Shown here piece by piece: positions 51,030-60,648 of a stretch of DNA of 64,000 bases; the first letter of the stretch is position 1; every line of letters starts with the position of its first letter. The notes under the pieces were generated by a model. It saw only the letters and a list, made by a program, of their open reading frames with translations. It was not told where the DNA came from and did no database searches. Made by a program: the position numbers and the translations under genes. The stretch is from Paenibacillus puerhi (GTDB lineage Bacteria > Bacillota > Bacilli > Paenibacillales > NBRC-103111). The stretch covers positions 1 through 64,000 of the forward strand of contig NZ_WUWM01000030.1 of assembly GCF_009846885.1 (NCBI RefSeq), read 5' to 3'.

Positions 51030-52595
51030 TCATTTTTTGCCCAGAAGCTTGTTCCGATATTCCGTCGGGGTCAGCTTCTCCAGCTTCTCGAATTGGGTGA
51101 CGAAGTAGTCCGCATTCTGAAACCCCACCTTCCCGGCGACTTCATACATGCGCAGATCGGTTTGGCGCAGCAGCCTCTTGGCTTCTTGAATGCGCAGGTT
51201 CAGAAGAAAATCGTTGAAATATACGTGATACGTCTTGCGAAACAGCTGGCCCAAGTAAACCGGGTTCATGTAAAACTTTGCGGCGATGCTTTTAAGACTC
51301 ATGTTTTCAGTGTAATGCGTTTCGATATATTTTTTGATTTTCTCGATGCCGCCCTTCGTCTGCTCTTTCCTTAACCGCTCCATATAAGCTGCCGTTTCCG
51401 TCATGAATCGAACAAAAAGCGCTTTCAATTGCGTTGCGCTCAAGCTCCTCTGCTGCCACTCCAGCATGTCGCTTAAGGTATCAAGATCGCCGTCCTTGCC
51501 TTCCATCTCCCGGATCACATGAAGTGCGCCGATAATGCAGCGGGAAATCGCATTGGACACCGCATTCGGTGCAAAGCGTCTATGCGAAAACTGCTGAAAC
51601 ACATCGTCGATCGTCTGCGCAAAGGCTTCCGCGTCGTTTTCTTCCAGCTGATCCATCAATCTTCTGTATAAATCCGAATCCATATCCAGCATATGCAGGG
51701 CTTTGTCGCGAACCTGCTCGTAATCGACGACCACTTCGCCGAACTCCGCATACTTATGTCGCATCGCTTCGTTCGCGGTCGCATACGATTCCCGGACATC
51801 CCGAATCCGGTCAACGGACTTGCCGGCAAACAGGGTGACCGGTCCTCCGAGCGCTTTCTCAAGCTTGTCGTGAAGCTGGCGCAGATCATCCTGCGAACGG
51901 CCTTCGGCGGCGGCTGCCCATCCATTGTTGAGAAGGATGCCGTATACCCCTGGCCTTTGCTCATAAACCGGCACGCTTCCCTCCGGTAATCCGGCGGCGG
52001 TCAGGGCCTCCGAGATTCGCGCCTCCGCATTGCCGAGCTCGGCGATAGCCTGTCCGGCATGCACCTCGACGATGATATACGTCAGCGGAGCCGAAGCTGT
52101 CAAGTTCAGCGATGCGGCCAATTGGTGGACATCCTCCTCGGTCAACGGCGTCTGCAGCAGCGTCCCCAATATGGATCCGCTTACATGTTTCTCCTTGTTC
52201 AGCCTGGCCAGCTTCTTCTTGCCGAGACCGTCCTTTAATTGGCATAACGTCGTTTGAAGCTCCATTTCGTCGATCGGCTTAAGGATATAGTCATGCACAC
52301 CATAGCGAAGCGCCTGCTGGGCGTATTTAAAATCGTGGTACCCGCTGATGATGATAAAAGTAGGGTCGTGTACCTGCTTGTCCTTAACGCTGCGTATTAA
52401 ATCGAGCCCGTCCAGCACCGGCATCCGAATGTCGGTGACGACCAGGTCGGGATTCGTACTCTCAATAATGGAGAGCGCCTCTTCGCCATTCTCCGCTTCA
52501 TCCACAACCGTGTAGCCCAGCGCTTCCCAATCGATTAAATGCTGGAGTCCTTTGCGAACGAATACTTCGTCATCAACAAGCAGCACCTTAAACAC
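51030..52595 (-). CDS. yesN: Response regulator with AraC DNA-binding domain (YesN-like)
   Basis: A 521-residue cytoplasmic regulator. The receiver domain (1-120) has VLLVDDE and the phospho-acceptor Asp in NPDLVVTDIRMPVLDGLD. A long middle region follows, then the AraC double HTH (about 420-515) with YMNPVYLGQLFRKTYHVYFN and QNADYFVTQFEKLEKLTPTE. The GTG at 52595 follows AAGGAGG by eight bases. It is the partner of the YesM-like kinase and a likely activator of the promoter at 49124. A cre-like AAAAAGCGCTTTCAA lies inside the gene at 51414-51428. Confidence 0.92.
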   Translation of the reverse strand: MFKVLLVDDEVFVRKGLQHLIDWEALGYTVVDEAENGEEALSIIESTNPDLVVTDIRMPVLDGLDLIRSVKDKQVHDPTFIIISGYHDFKYAQQALRYGVHDYILKPIDEMELQTTLCQLKDGLGKKKLARLNKEKHVSGSILGTLLQTPLTEEDVHQLAASLNLTASAPLTYIIVEVHAGQAIAELGNAEARISEALTAAGLPEGSVPVYEQRPGVYGILLNNGWAAAAEGRSQDDLRQLHDKLEKALGGPVTLFAGKSVDRIRDVRESYATANEAMRHKYAEFGEVVVDYEQVRDKALHMLDMDSDLYRRLMDQLEENDAEAFAQTIDDVFQQFSHRRFAPNAVSNAISRCIIGALHVIREMEGKDGDLDTLSDMLEWQQRSLSATQLKALFVRFMTETAAYMERLRKEQTKGGIEKIKKYIETHYTENMSLKSIAAKFYMNPVYLGQLFRKTYHVYFNDFLLNLRIQEAKRLLRQTDLRMYEVAGKVGFQNADYFVTQFEKLEKLTPTEYRNKLLGKK

Positions 52596-52931
52596 GTGGC
52601 ACCCCTCCTTTCCTCAGGCCATTTTATTATAGGGCTATTTGTTTAAGATGCCAAGAAACTCCGCTCGGACATACGCCGTACCGTCATTCCTCCTCCGTTT
52701 CCCTCTTCCGGATCTGGTCCGCCGTCCGTTATACCCGACTTCTGCAGCTCCCGCAGCTCACGTCACGCTCAAAGGGTAAATAGAGCGCAGCCCACTTATA
52801 TGAAGCGTTATCACCATGATTTATCACCCATATTACGAACATCTATCAGAAACTCCTCATATTTCGTTCGGATTTTCTCAATGTCAAGATTTATGCCTTA
52901 ACTTTGCCTTTATTCACCACTTATGCAAAAT

Positions 52932-52946
52932 AGATAGCGCTTACAT
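52932..52946 (-). promoter_or_regulatory. cre box upstream of gltB
   Basis: The minus strand reads ATGTAAGCGCTATCT, a full match to the cre consensus WTGNAANCGNWNNCW. Its centre lies about 67 bases before the predicted gltB transcription start, a position at which CcpA usually activates and not represses. Confidence 0.65.
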
Positions 52947-52970
52947 CCCATTAAAAGGTGTAATGTTCTA

Positions 52971-52999
52971 TTGTCTATAGCTATATTTCATGGTATTCT
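52971..52999 (+). promoter_or_regulatory. Predicted gltB promoter
   Basis: TTGTCT (52971-52976) and TATTCT (52994-52999) are separated by 17 bases. Start of transcription would be near 53006, leaving a leader of about 270-300 bases. Confidence 0.5.
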
Positions 53000-53175
53000 A
53001 TTACTACTCTGAACGAATGAAACTCGGTTCATGTGAGGTTTTAGCCATGAAAAGCTAAGATGAATTGCGTTATTTAGGAAAACAACAGCGCGAATGTTAA
53101 TTATATTCACGCCACATACCGCATATTCCCCGGAAGAATGAGGAAGAACTAACAACAGCAATTATACAGAATAAA

Positions 53176-53189
53176 TGTATATTTATTCA
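53176..53189 (+). promoter_or_regulatory. ARG-box-like sequence before gltB
   Basis: TGTATATTTATTCA matches nine of the ten fixed positions of the ArgR/AhrC half-operator TGAATNNNNATTCA and is embedded in the larger palindrome at 53169-53188. It lies in the leader about 90 bases before the coding region. Confidence 0.3.
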
Positions 53190-53278
53190 TTCGGTTGCGG
53201 ATTCTGTTCGTCCCTTTCTTGCCATTCATGACATGACCTTATCCGGAACGTAGTGACACAACGAATTTTACTTGGGAG

Positions 53279-56200
53279 GTGAAGGTCAGCCTGCTGACCG
53301 AGATAATGAATCAAGTAATGCGAGATGAAGGCCGGTTTCAAAATCTACTGGCCACTGAGCACGACAGCTGCGGCATCATTTGCATCGTAGAGAAAGATGG
53401 ATTCCCCTCCCGTGAAAACATTCAAAAAACAATCAATGCCCTCGTCAAAATGGAGCACCGCTCCGGGTTTATTAACGGCGAAGGCGACGGGTGTGGAATC
53501 CTGACCGATATTCCCCGGGCACTGTGGGAGAAAAAACTGACGGAAGCCGGCTTGGACGGCCAATTAGCTTATGACCCCAGGTTCTCCGTCGCCCATATCT
53601 TTGTGCCGCGCAAGCTGGACCTCACCGTCGCCGACATGCAGACGGGCATCCGCAAATTGTTCGCGCAATTCGAGGTCAGTGTCTTGCTTGAGCAGGAGAA
53701 CCAGGTAGACAGCAGCGTACTCGGCCCCAACGGTCTCAACGATGAGCCGACGTTCTGGCAAATCGCAGGGCTTTGCGATAAAGCCGACGTGACGGTCGCC
53801 GATCACCTGTTCGAGCTTCACGTAGCCATCGAAGCGAGCTATGCCGTTCATGTAGCTACGCTTAGCAATGTGACCGCCGCCTATAAAGTGATGGGCGCGG
53901 CCAGCATACTGCCCAACTATTATAACGATACGCGCGATCCGCTCTTCGCGGCTCAAGTTACGATCGGCCACAACCGTTATTCCACCAACACCCAATCCAG
54001 CTTTTTCCGCGTTCAGCCCTTTTCCCTGCTCGGTCACAACGGAGAGATCAACACCGTCAAAAAACTGCGCATCGAAGCCGACATGGTTGGCGTTCCACTC
54101 GTAGACGGCGGCTCTGACTCTCAGGATATGAACCGTACAATCGAAACATTCATTCACCGCTCTGGCCTTAGTCTGTTTGAAGCCATGGAAATCCTCTTCC
54201 CTCCTATTCTTAATGAAATGAAGTTGTTCCGTCCCGACATGCAGGACCTGTATGTGTACTACCGTCAAGCTTGGGGGCACTATGCCCAAGGTCCGGCAGG
54301 AATCGTCTCCCGCTACGGCAACGAATGCGTCTTTAGCGTCGATGCGCTCGGCCTTCGTCCCGTATGGATGGTCGAAAGCGAATCTTCCCTATACTTCTCC
54401 TCGGAGCAAGGCGTGATCACGGTAGGCGAAATGGTTGCCGAGCCGAAGCCGATCGCACCCGGCGAGAAAATCGGCGTCGTCCTGACACCGGGGGAGCACG
54501 TACAAGTCATTCCTTACTCCGAGGTGCAGAGCATCGTGCTCGCCCGTGCTCAAGCTCGCATCGGATTCGAAGGCTTGCGCAAGCATATTCATAATGAAGT
54601 GCCTGCCGTCGAAGCGGAGCCCTCTGCGGACGTCGTTCCTTCCGATTCGATGTACAGCGCGTTCGGCTGGGATCGCGACGGCATTCAAATGATCGAATCG
54701 ACCGCTGAAACCGGAGCCGAGCCGATCCGTTCCCTCGGTCATGACAGCCCGCATGCCGCCCTGTCCTGGGAGCGCGTGAATATCCCCGATTATATTAAAG
54801 AGAGCGTAGCCGTCGTGACCAACCCGGCCATCGACCGCGACCGCGAAATGGAGCATTTCTCCACACGCGTCGTCGTAGGGCCTCGTCCGAAGGTGTACGG
54901 CCAGCCGGATCACCGGCTGCGCATCGAGCTGCTTTACCCGGTTGTACTGGAGGGCAGCAACGGCGCAGATTCCCTGTCCGAGCTGAATCAACCGAGCCTG
55001 GAGCAATTGAAGGCGATGTTCGGCAAGTCCGTCGCTACGCTGCCGATGACCTTCGCCCGCGGCACCTCGCTGCAGGCGGCGCTGGATCAGCTCGCCGCCG
55101 ATGCCGTCGATGCCGTCCGTCAAGGCGCAGCTCTGCTGATTCTGGATGACGCCGGCGCTCATGAGAACGACCGCCTCTGGATCGAGCCGCATCTGGCCGT
55201 GTCCAAGGTCGATATCGCTCTTCGTGCCGAGAAGCTTGGCTACGGCGACAATTTGCGCCGTCAGACGACCCTTGTGCTGCGAAGCGCGGCTATCCGCAGC
55301 CTGCATGACATCGCCGTAGCTTGCGGGCTGGGCGCAGACGTCCTGTCGCCGTATCTGATGTACGCTACGGCTGCCGCCAAAGATGGCGCGCCGGCCGCCC
55401 GTAAAGTGTTCATCGCTCTGATGAAGGGACTGGAGAAAGTCATCTCCACGATCGGAACGCATGAGCTTCGCGGATACACCCGATTCTTCTCCTCCATCGG
55501 CTTGAAGCCTGAGGTGGCCGAAGTGCTCGACATCGTCAACTATCTGGGCAGCGAGAAGGCGGGCACCGGCTTTGCCGAGCTCGAAGCTCAAGCCGAAGCT
55601 CGTTATAACGACTTCTCCAATCCTAAAGCGAAGGCGGCTAAAAACTTCCGCTTCTTCCAACGGATGTGGAAGGCTCTCGGCGATGCGGCCTCCGGCGTAG
55701 CCCCCTATACGGATTACCGCGATAAGCTGCGCGAGGAGGAGAAGAAGAACGGCATCTCGATCCGGCATGTCGCGGACTTCGATATCGAGAAGGCACATGC
55801 GGAAGGCCGCAAGCCGCTCGATCCTTCGCAGGTCAACATCGGCATCGGCGGGCATGACTTGCCGGTCCTGATCTCTTCCATGTCATTCGGCTCGCAGAAC
55901 GAAACGGCCTTCCGCGCTTACGCCGAAGCCGGCGAGCGTCTGAACATGGTTACGATGAACGGCGAGGGCGGCGAGATCAAGGATATGCTCGGCCGCTACA
56001 AGCGTACGCGCGGCGCCCAGGTTGCTTCCGGACGCTTTGGCGTCAACGTGGAGCTGGCCACTGCCGTCGCGTTCCTGGAGATCAAGATCGGCCAGGGCGC
56101 AAAGCCGGGAGAAGGCGGGCATTTGCCCGGTTCCAAGGTGACGGCTAAGATCGCGCTAGCCCGTAACGCCACGGTCGGCTCCGACCTGATCTCCCCTTCG

Positions 56201-57862
56201 AACAATCACGATATTTATTCGATCGAAGATTTGGCTCAGATCATCTCCGAGCTGAAGGAAGCAAGCGGGCGCCAGGCGAAGATCATCGTTAAAATTCCGG
56301 TTGTGCCGGGCGTTGGCACGATCGCAGTCGGGGTCGCCAAAGCAGGCGCGGATGTCATCACCCTGTCCGGCTTCGACGGCGGTACCGGCGCGGCCCGGAT
56401 TCATTCGATTACACACGTAGGCTTGCCTACCGAGATCGGCACCAAGCTTGCTCACCTGGCTCTGCTCGAATCCGGTCTGCGGCATCAGGTAGAACTGTGG
56501 TCCGACGGCGGGATGAAGTCCGGCGCTGACGTTGTCAAAATGTTCATGCTCGGCGCCAACCGCGTCGGGTTCGGGTCCTTGGCCATGCAGTCGATCGGCT
56601 GCACGACCTGTCGCGGCTGTCATCTGGATACTTGCCATGTCGGGATCGCCACCCAGATCGACTCCTTGGAGGAAGCCGAAGAGAAAGGTTTGCGCCGCTT
56701 CGTGCCGCGGGTCTACGACCTGGCCGTCGAATCCCTTGTCCGCCTGTTTGGCGGCATCGGTCAGGAGATTCGGGAGGTGGTCGCCCAGCTCGGCTTCAAG
56801 GATGCGCAGGAGCTGGTCGGCCGTTCCGATCTGCTGAAGCAAGTCAGCCACCTGGACCGCATCGATCTGTCTGATCTGCTCCGTCCAGCCCCGCTATCCT
56901 TCGCTGCCGCCCAGCAGATGGCACGGGAAGCTGCCGAGCAGGTGGCCGCAGCCACGCCCGTTTCCTCCGACATCCGGATCGCAGCCGGTGCGGAAGAGCT
57001 CGACCTGTTCCCTGCGTCCGTCTCCTTCGACGCCCCCGTGGAACGCAACTGGACTAAGATCGATGCCGAATCTCGTATTCTCGGCAGCCGCTACTCCAGC
57101 CACCGGGTCAGGGACCGCTTCGATGGCAGCTACGATCAATTGCCGAAGATCAGCATCAACATAACGGAAGGCTCCGTACCGGGCAACGGCCTTGCGGCCT
57201 TTAACGCCCGCGGCGTCGACATCACCGTACACGGCGGCGCAGAGGACGGAGTAGGCAAAATGTCGCTCGGCGGTAAAGTGGCGATTCTGAAGGCGCCTGG
57301 GAAGCACAAGCAGTTCATCAACGGCTCCGTCGGCAAATCTTTCGGCTACGGAGCGCAGAAGGGGCTGTTCCTGATCCAGGGCAATGCCGACACCCGCGCA
57401 TGCATCCGGTTCTCCGGCGCCGATGTCGTATTCGGCGGTGAGATTGCTTCTCCGCTCCAGGATGAGCTGGGCGGCCTGGCGGCCCGTGCCAATCTGAAGG
57501 GCTTTGCCTTCGAATATATGACCAACGGCCGTGCCGTCGTCCTCGGCGATCCCGGTCCATGGATCTGCGCCGGTATGACCGGCGGGGTGATTTACCAGCG
57601 TCTCGTGCCTGAGATGGGTCTCGATGAAGCGGCCCTACAGCGCCGCATCGCCAAAGGCGCCAAAGTAAAGGTGGAGCCGATCGGCGTACAAAGCGCCAAA
57701 GACTTGGCCGAACTGCTGGGCGCTTATCACGCTGAGCTGGTGGGCTCCGGGCAGGAAGACACGGCAGCCCGAATTCAACAGCTGCTGAACAATTTATCAA
57801 CCAGCTTCGTACGGATCGCACCGGTCGGTTTGCAAGCCGATCAATCAGTAGCAACAGAGTAG
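53279..57862 (+). CDS. gltB: Glutamate synthase large subunit-like protein
   Basis: About 1520 residues, the usual length. The class II glutaminase domain begins at the Cys of EHDSCGIICI and carries HNRYSTNTQS and LLGHNGEINT. The central domain, the FMN synthase domain (QGAKPGEGGHLPG, LISPSNNHDIYSIEDLAQ, SGFDGGTGAA) and the GXGXG-type C-terminus follow. Iron-sulfur ligands form C-x5-C-x4-C in CTTCRGCHLDTC. It makes two glutamates from glutamine and 2-oxoglutarate. No small-subunit gene is adjacent. The start is unclear: the only upstream GTG (53279) lies inside the GGGAGGTGA ribosome site, and the first ATG (53306) is 24 bases further. Confidence 0.9.
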   Translation: MKVSLLTEIMNQVMRDEGRFQNLLATEHDSCGIICIVEKDGFPSRENIQKTINALVKMEHRSGFINGEGDGCGILTDIPRALWEKKLTEAGLDGQLAYDPRFSVAHIFVPRKLDLTVADMQTGIRKLFAQFEVSVLLEQENQVDSSVLGPNGLNDEPTFWQIAGLCDKADVTVADHLFELHVAIEASYAVHVATLSNVTAAYKVMGAASILPNYYNDTRDPLFAAQVTIGHNRYSTNTQSSFFRVQPFSLLGHNGEINTVKKLRIEADMVGVPLVDGGSDSQDMNRTIETFIHRSGLSLFEAMEILFPPILNEMKLFRPDMQDLYVYYRQAWGHYAQGPAGIVSRYGNECVFSVDALGLRPVWMVESESSLYFSSEQGVITVGEMVAEPKPIAPGEKIGVVLTPGEHVQVIPYSEVQSIVLARAQARIGFEGLRKHIHNEVPAVEAEPSADVVPSDSMYSAFGWDRDGIQMIESTAETGAEPIRSLGHDSPHAALSWERVNIPDYIKESVAVVTNPAIDRDREMEHFSTRVVVGPRPKVYGQPDHRLRIELLYPVVLEGSNGADSLSELNQPSLEQLKAMFGKSVATLPMTFARGTSLQAALDQLAADAVDAVRQGAALLILDDAGAHENDRLWIEPHLAVSKVDIALRAEKLGYGDNLRRQTTLVLRSAAIRSLHDIAVACGLGADVLSPYLMYATAAAKDGAPAARKVFIALMKGLEKVISTIGTHELRGYTRFFSSIGLKPEVAEVLDIVNYLGSEKAGTGFAELEAQAEARYNDFSNPKAKAAKNFRFFQRMWKALGDAASGVAPYTDYRDKLREEEKKNGISIRHVADFDIEKAHAEGRKPLDPSQVNIGIGGHDLPVLISSMSFGSQNETAFRAYAEAGERLNMVTMNGEGGEIKDMLGRYKRTRGAQVASGRFGVNVELATAVAFLEIKIGQGAKPGEGGHLPGSKVTAKIALARNATVGSDLISPSNNHDIYSIEDLAQIISELKEASGRQAKIIVKIPVVPGVGTIAVGVAKAGADVITLSGFDGGTGAARIHSITHVGLPTEIGTKLAHLALLESGLRHQVELWSDGGMKSGADVVKMFMLGANRVGFGSLAMQSIGCTTCRGCHLDTCHVGIATQIDSLEEAEEKGLRRFVPRVYDLAVESLVRLFGGIGQEIREVVAQLGFKDAQELVGRSDLLKQVSHLDRIDLSDLLRPAPLSFAAAQQMAREAAEQVAAATPVSSDIRIAAGAEELDLFPASVSFDAPVERNWTKIDAESRILGSRYSSHRVRDRFDGSYDQLPKISINITEGSVPGNGLAAFNARGVDITVHGGAEDGVGKMSLGGKVAILKAPGKHKQFINGSVGKSFGYGAQKGLFLIQGNADTRACIRFSGADVVFGGEIASPLQDELGGLAARANLKGFAFEYMTNGRAVVLGDPGPWICAGMTGGVIYQRLVPEMGLDEAALQRRIAKGAKVKVEPIGVQSAKDLAELLGAYHAELVGSGQEDTAARIQQLLNNLSTSFVRIAPVGLQADQSVATE

Positions 57863-57903
57863 TTCGCACAGCGCAAGGAAGCATGCATGTCCCACGTAAG
57901 AAA

Positions 57904-57949
57904 AGGGACCGCAAAAGCGCATCAAAGCGCCTTGCGGTCCCTCTTTTTT
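57904..57949. terminator. Bidirectional terminator after gltB
   Basis: AGGGACCGCAAAAGCGC pairs with GCGCCTTGCGGTCCCT, followed by CTTTTTT on the plus strand and TTTTC on the minus strand. It serves gltB and the convergent binding-protein gene. Confidence 0.85.
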
Positions 57950-58047
57950 ATCTTGGAAGCAGTCCTGCCAGTCTCTGGACGTAGCTCTTCGCCCAATGCT
58001 CCTGCCTGATCCCTATGCCTTCCCTCATCTTGCTTAGGTCCGCTCTC

Positions 58048-59685
58048 CTATTTCTTGCCCGAGTAACGCTCGTACGCCGCTTTATAGATGCTCATGTATT
58101 CATCAAGGCCCATCTTCTGCACGGCAGCCGCGTATTTGTCCCAGTCGTCGAACGAGGCCGTTCCGTTAATCAGATTAGCCTCCATCTCGGTTATATACTT
58201 GTGGATGTCGGCTCCTTTCGAAGTCATGAAGGTCGTCTCTTCTTCCGTAAAGTTGAAGCCGTACCACATCTCCTTGATGAGATGCTTGGATGCCTTCTCG
58301 CCGGCCTCGATCGATTCGGGCAAGCTCTCCGAGCCCTTGAAGTATTTCTCCTGCACATAGCCCGGATAGCTGCCGCCCGGCCAGGTGAAATGTCTGGCTG
58401 CCGCTTGGTCCAGCGTCAAGCCATTCGGATTCTTTTTAATGTCATCCACATATTCGAGCGAACCGTCCGGCTTTTGCGTATAGGTGACATCCTTCTGTCC
58501 CATAAAGTAGAACGTTGCTCCCTCATCGCCGTAGAAATGATCCATCCAGCGGACAGTCGCTTCCGGATTCTTGTTCTTATCCGTCAGGACGAAAGCGCCC
58601 GGCCAGGCTACGGGATTTTTTACTGAAACAAACATCTGGTCGCCATGAGGGCCCTTGAGGGCCCCGAGGCCCACGTAACCCGTCTGGTTCATTACGGCTT
58701 GCGGATGCGGCACGAAGGTTGCGCCAAGCAGACCTTTAGCCCCTTTGGCATATAAGGCTGCGTCCTTGATCGTGAAGACCTCCTTATCCAGCAACCCTTC
58801 CGCATACAGCTTGTGCATATATTGCAGCACTTCCTTGTACTTCGCGTCGGTACGGTAGAATCTCAGCTTGTCCGGCGCGTCCGGGTCCACGTCTACATAA
58901 GGATGTACGACGCCTCCACGGTTGCCCATTCCCCACGCTCCGGCGATATAGCGCTGTATTGTGATCACGCCGAACATCCCGCTAAGCGGCACCTCATCCT
59001 TCTCTCCATTGCCATTCGGATCCTTCTCCTTCACCGCCTTGAGGTATTGATAGAACTCCTCCGTCGTCTCCGGTTCCTTCATCCCGAACTTGTCCAGCCA
59101 ATTTTTGTTGATCCACATCGGCGTACCGATCAGCATCGGCAGGAACTCCGGACTGTAGAAGGTAGGGAACGAGTAAATATTGCCGTCGGGCATCGTCAAC
59201 GCCTTCTTCAGATCCGGATATTTTTCCATCAGCTGCTTGAGGTTCGGGGCATGCCGATCGATCAGATCGTTCAACGGGACGAACACGCCTTGCTTGCCAT
59301 ACTTCATCATGTCCGCCGCCGGTACGCGGGCCGAGTAAAACGCATCCGGATAATCACCGCTGGCCAGCGCCAAATTGCGCTTCTCCGTCAAGCTCTCGAA
59401 CGGCACGAGCTGGAATTCCACCTCGATATTCGATTGCTTGGCATACTCTTTCCAGACCAGCGTATCCTCGAATTTATTGCCGGTTTGCGGCGACTTGCCT
59501 GTGAAAAACTTCAGCTTCAGCGGTTCATTCACAATCGGCATTCCTGACGGATTAATGGCTGGCTCACCCGCCTTATTCGTTTCCTTGCTTCCGCCTGTAC
59601 CGGCTCCCGTCCCCCCGCATGCAGCCAGAAGACCTGCCGTAATCACTGCCGATAGAAGAGCCGCCGTCGTTTTTTGAGCTTTCAT
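58048..59685 (-). CDS. Sugar ABC transporter substrate-binding lipoprotein (LplA-like)
   Basis: A 545-residue lipoprotein. The signal peptide ends LLAAC (lipid cysteine near residue 23) and is followed by a Gly/Thr-rich linker and an oligosaccharide-binding fold (TLVWKEYAKQSNIEVEFQLV). ATG at 59685 lies ten bases after GGGAGG; the ATG at 59694 is too close. Unlike the other two sets, the binding protein is encoded last, after both permeases. No glycosidase is linked within the window, so the ligand is unknown. Confidence 0.9.
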   Translation of the reverse strand: MKAQKTTAALLSAVITAGLLAACGGTGAGTGGSKETNKAGEPAINPSGMPIVNEPLKLKFFTGKSPQTGNKFEDTLVWKEYAKQSNIEVEFQLVPFESLTEKRNLALASGDYPDAFYSARVPAADMMKYGKQGVFVPLNDLIDRHAPNLKQLMEKYPDLKKALTMPDGNIYSFPTFYSPEFLPMLIGTPMWINKNWLDKFGMKEPETTEEFYQYLKAVKEKDPNGNGEKDEVPLSGMFGVITIQRYIAGAWGMGNRGGVVHPYVDVDPDAPDKLRFYRTDAKYKEVLQYMHKLYAEGLLDKEVFTIKDAALYAKGAKGLLGATFVPHPQAVMNQTGYVGLGALKGPHGDQMFVSVKNPVAWPGAFVLTDKNKNPEATVRWMDHFYGDEGATFYFMGQKDVTYTQKPDGSLEYVDDIKKNPNGLTLDQAAARHFTWPGGSYPGYVQEKYFKGSESLPESIEAGEKASKHLIKEMWYGFNFTEEETTFMTSKGADIHKYITEMEANLINGTASFDDWDKYAAAVQKMGLDEYMSIYKAAYERYSGKK

Positions 59686-59714
59686 CCTGTTCATTCCTCC
59701 CGTTTTCGGTTGAT

Positions 59715-60596
59715 TTATCCTTTAAGAGCGCCGACCAGCACGCCTTTGGCAAAATATTTTTGCAGAAGCGGGTACAAAAGCAGAATCGGCAAATTCGCTA
59801 CGATCACGATCGCATACTTGATCGATTCGGCTTCCAGCAACGTATCGGTAAGCGAGCCGTCGGCGACATCGACCATATCCTTCATTTCCCCCTGTACCAG
59901 TATTTCCCTCAAGATCAATTGCAGCGGGTAAAGCTCCCTGTCGGATAGAAAAATCAGCGCGTGGAAGTAGGCATTCCAGTGACCCACGCTATAGAAAAGC
60001 ACCATGACCGCCAGGATGGGAGCCGACAGAGGGAGCACGATGCTCCACAGCGTCCGCATATTCGAGCTGCCATCGATAGTGGCGGCCTCCTGCAATTCGA
60101 ACGGAACCCCGTTCTGAAAAAACGTACGCATCAGCACGATATTCCACACCGATACGGCACTCGGCAGCAGCATCGCCCACATCGAATTCAGCAGGCCGAG
60201 CTGCTTCACCAGCAGATAAGTCGGGATGAGTCCTCCACTGAAAAACATCGTAAATACCATCATGCCCATGATCCAATGTCTGCCTGACAAGTCGCGCCGC
60301 GACAGCGGGTAAGCGGCCGCTACGGTTAATGCCACATTGATCGAGGTGCCGAGACCGGTGTACAGAATCGTATTGCCGTAGCCGCGCAAAATCTCCACAT
60401 TGTCAAGCAGCTTGGCATACCCGCGGATCGTCAGCTCCTGAGGGAGGAACATGATGTGCCCGCTGAGCACCAAGTCCGGACTGCTGATCGAGGCGATCAG
60501 CACGAAGTAGAGCGGATAGACGACCACCAACACGATAAGCGCCAGCACCAGGTAAATAACAGCCGAAAAGATACGATCCGACGGGCTTGCTTTCAT
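59715..60596 (-). CDS. Sugar ABC transporter permease (YtcP-like)
   Basis: A 293-residue six-helix permease with the EAA loop ELQEAATIDGSSNMRTLWSI and the typical end LQKYFAKGVLVGALKG. GGAGG precedes the ATG. Middle gene of the set encoded by 58048-61614, 52 bases after the LplB-type permease gene. Confidence 0.92.
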   Translation of the reverse strand: MKASPSDRIFSAVIYLVLALIVLVVVYPLYFVLIASISSPDLVLSGHIMFLPQELTIRGYAKLLDNVEILRGYGNTILYTGLGTSINVALTVAAAYPLSRRDLSGRHWIMGMMVFTMFFSGGLIPTYLLVKQLGLLNSMWAMLLPSAVSVWNIVLMRTFFQNGVPFELQEAATIDGSSNMRTLWSIVLPLSAPILAVMVLFYSVGHWNAYFHALIFLSDRELYPLQLILREILVQGEMKDMVDVADGSLTDTLLEAESIKYAIVIVANLPILLLYPLLQKYFAKGVLVGALKG

Positions 60597-60648
60597 CTCG
60601 AGCCTCCTCTCCCTTCATGTGTTGTTCGGCGGCTTCCTTGCTCGCCCT

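Larger units (their letters stand above)
52596..53278 (+). other. Long intergenic leader between yesN and gltB
   Basis: No gene is seen in this AT-rich stretch of about 680 bases. It holds the cre box (52932-52946), the promoter (52971-52999) and a leader of about 270 bases with a palindrome GAATAAATGTATATTTATTC at 53169-53188. A short ATG frame (MKLGSCEVLAMKS) at about 53018 has no ribosome site. Confidence 0.5.
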
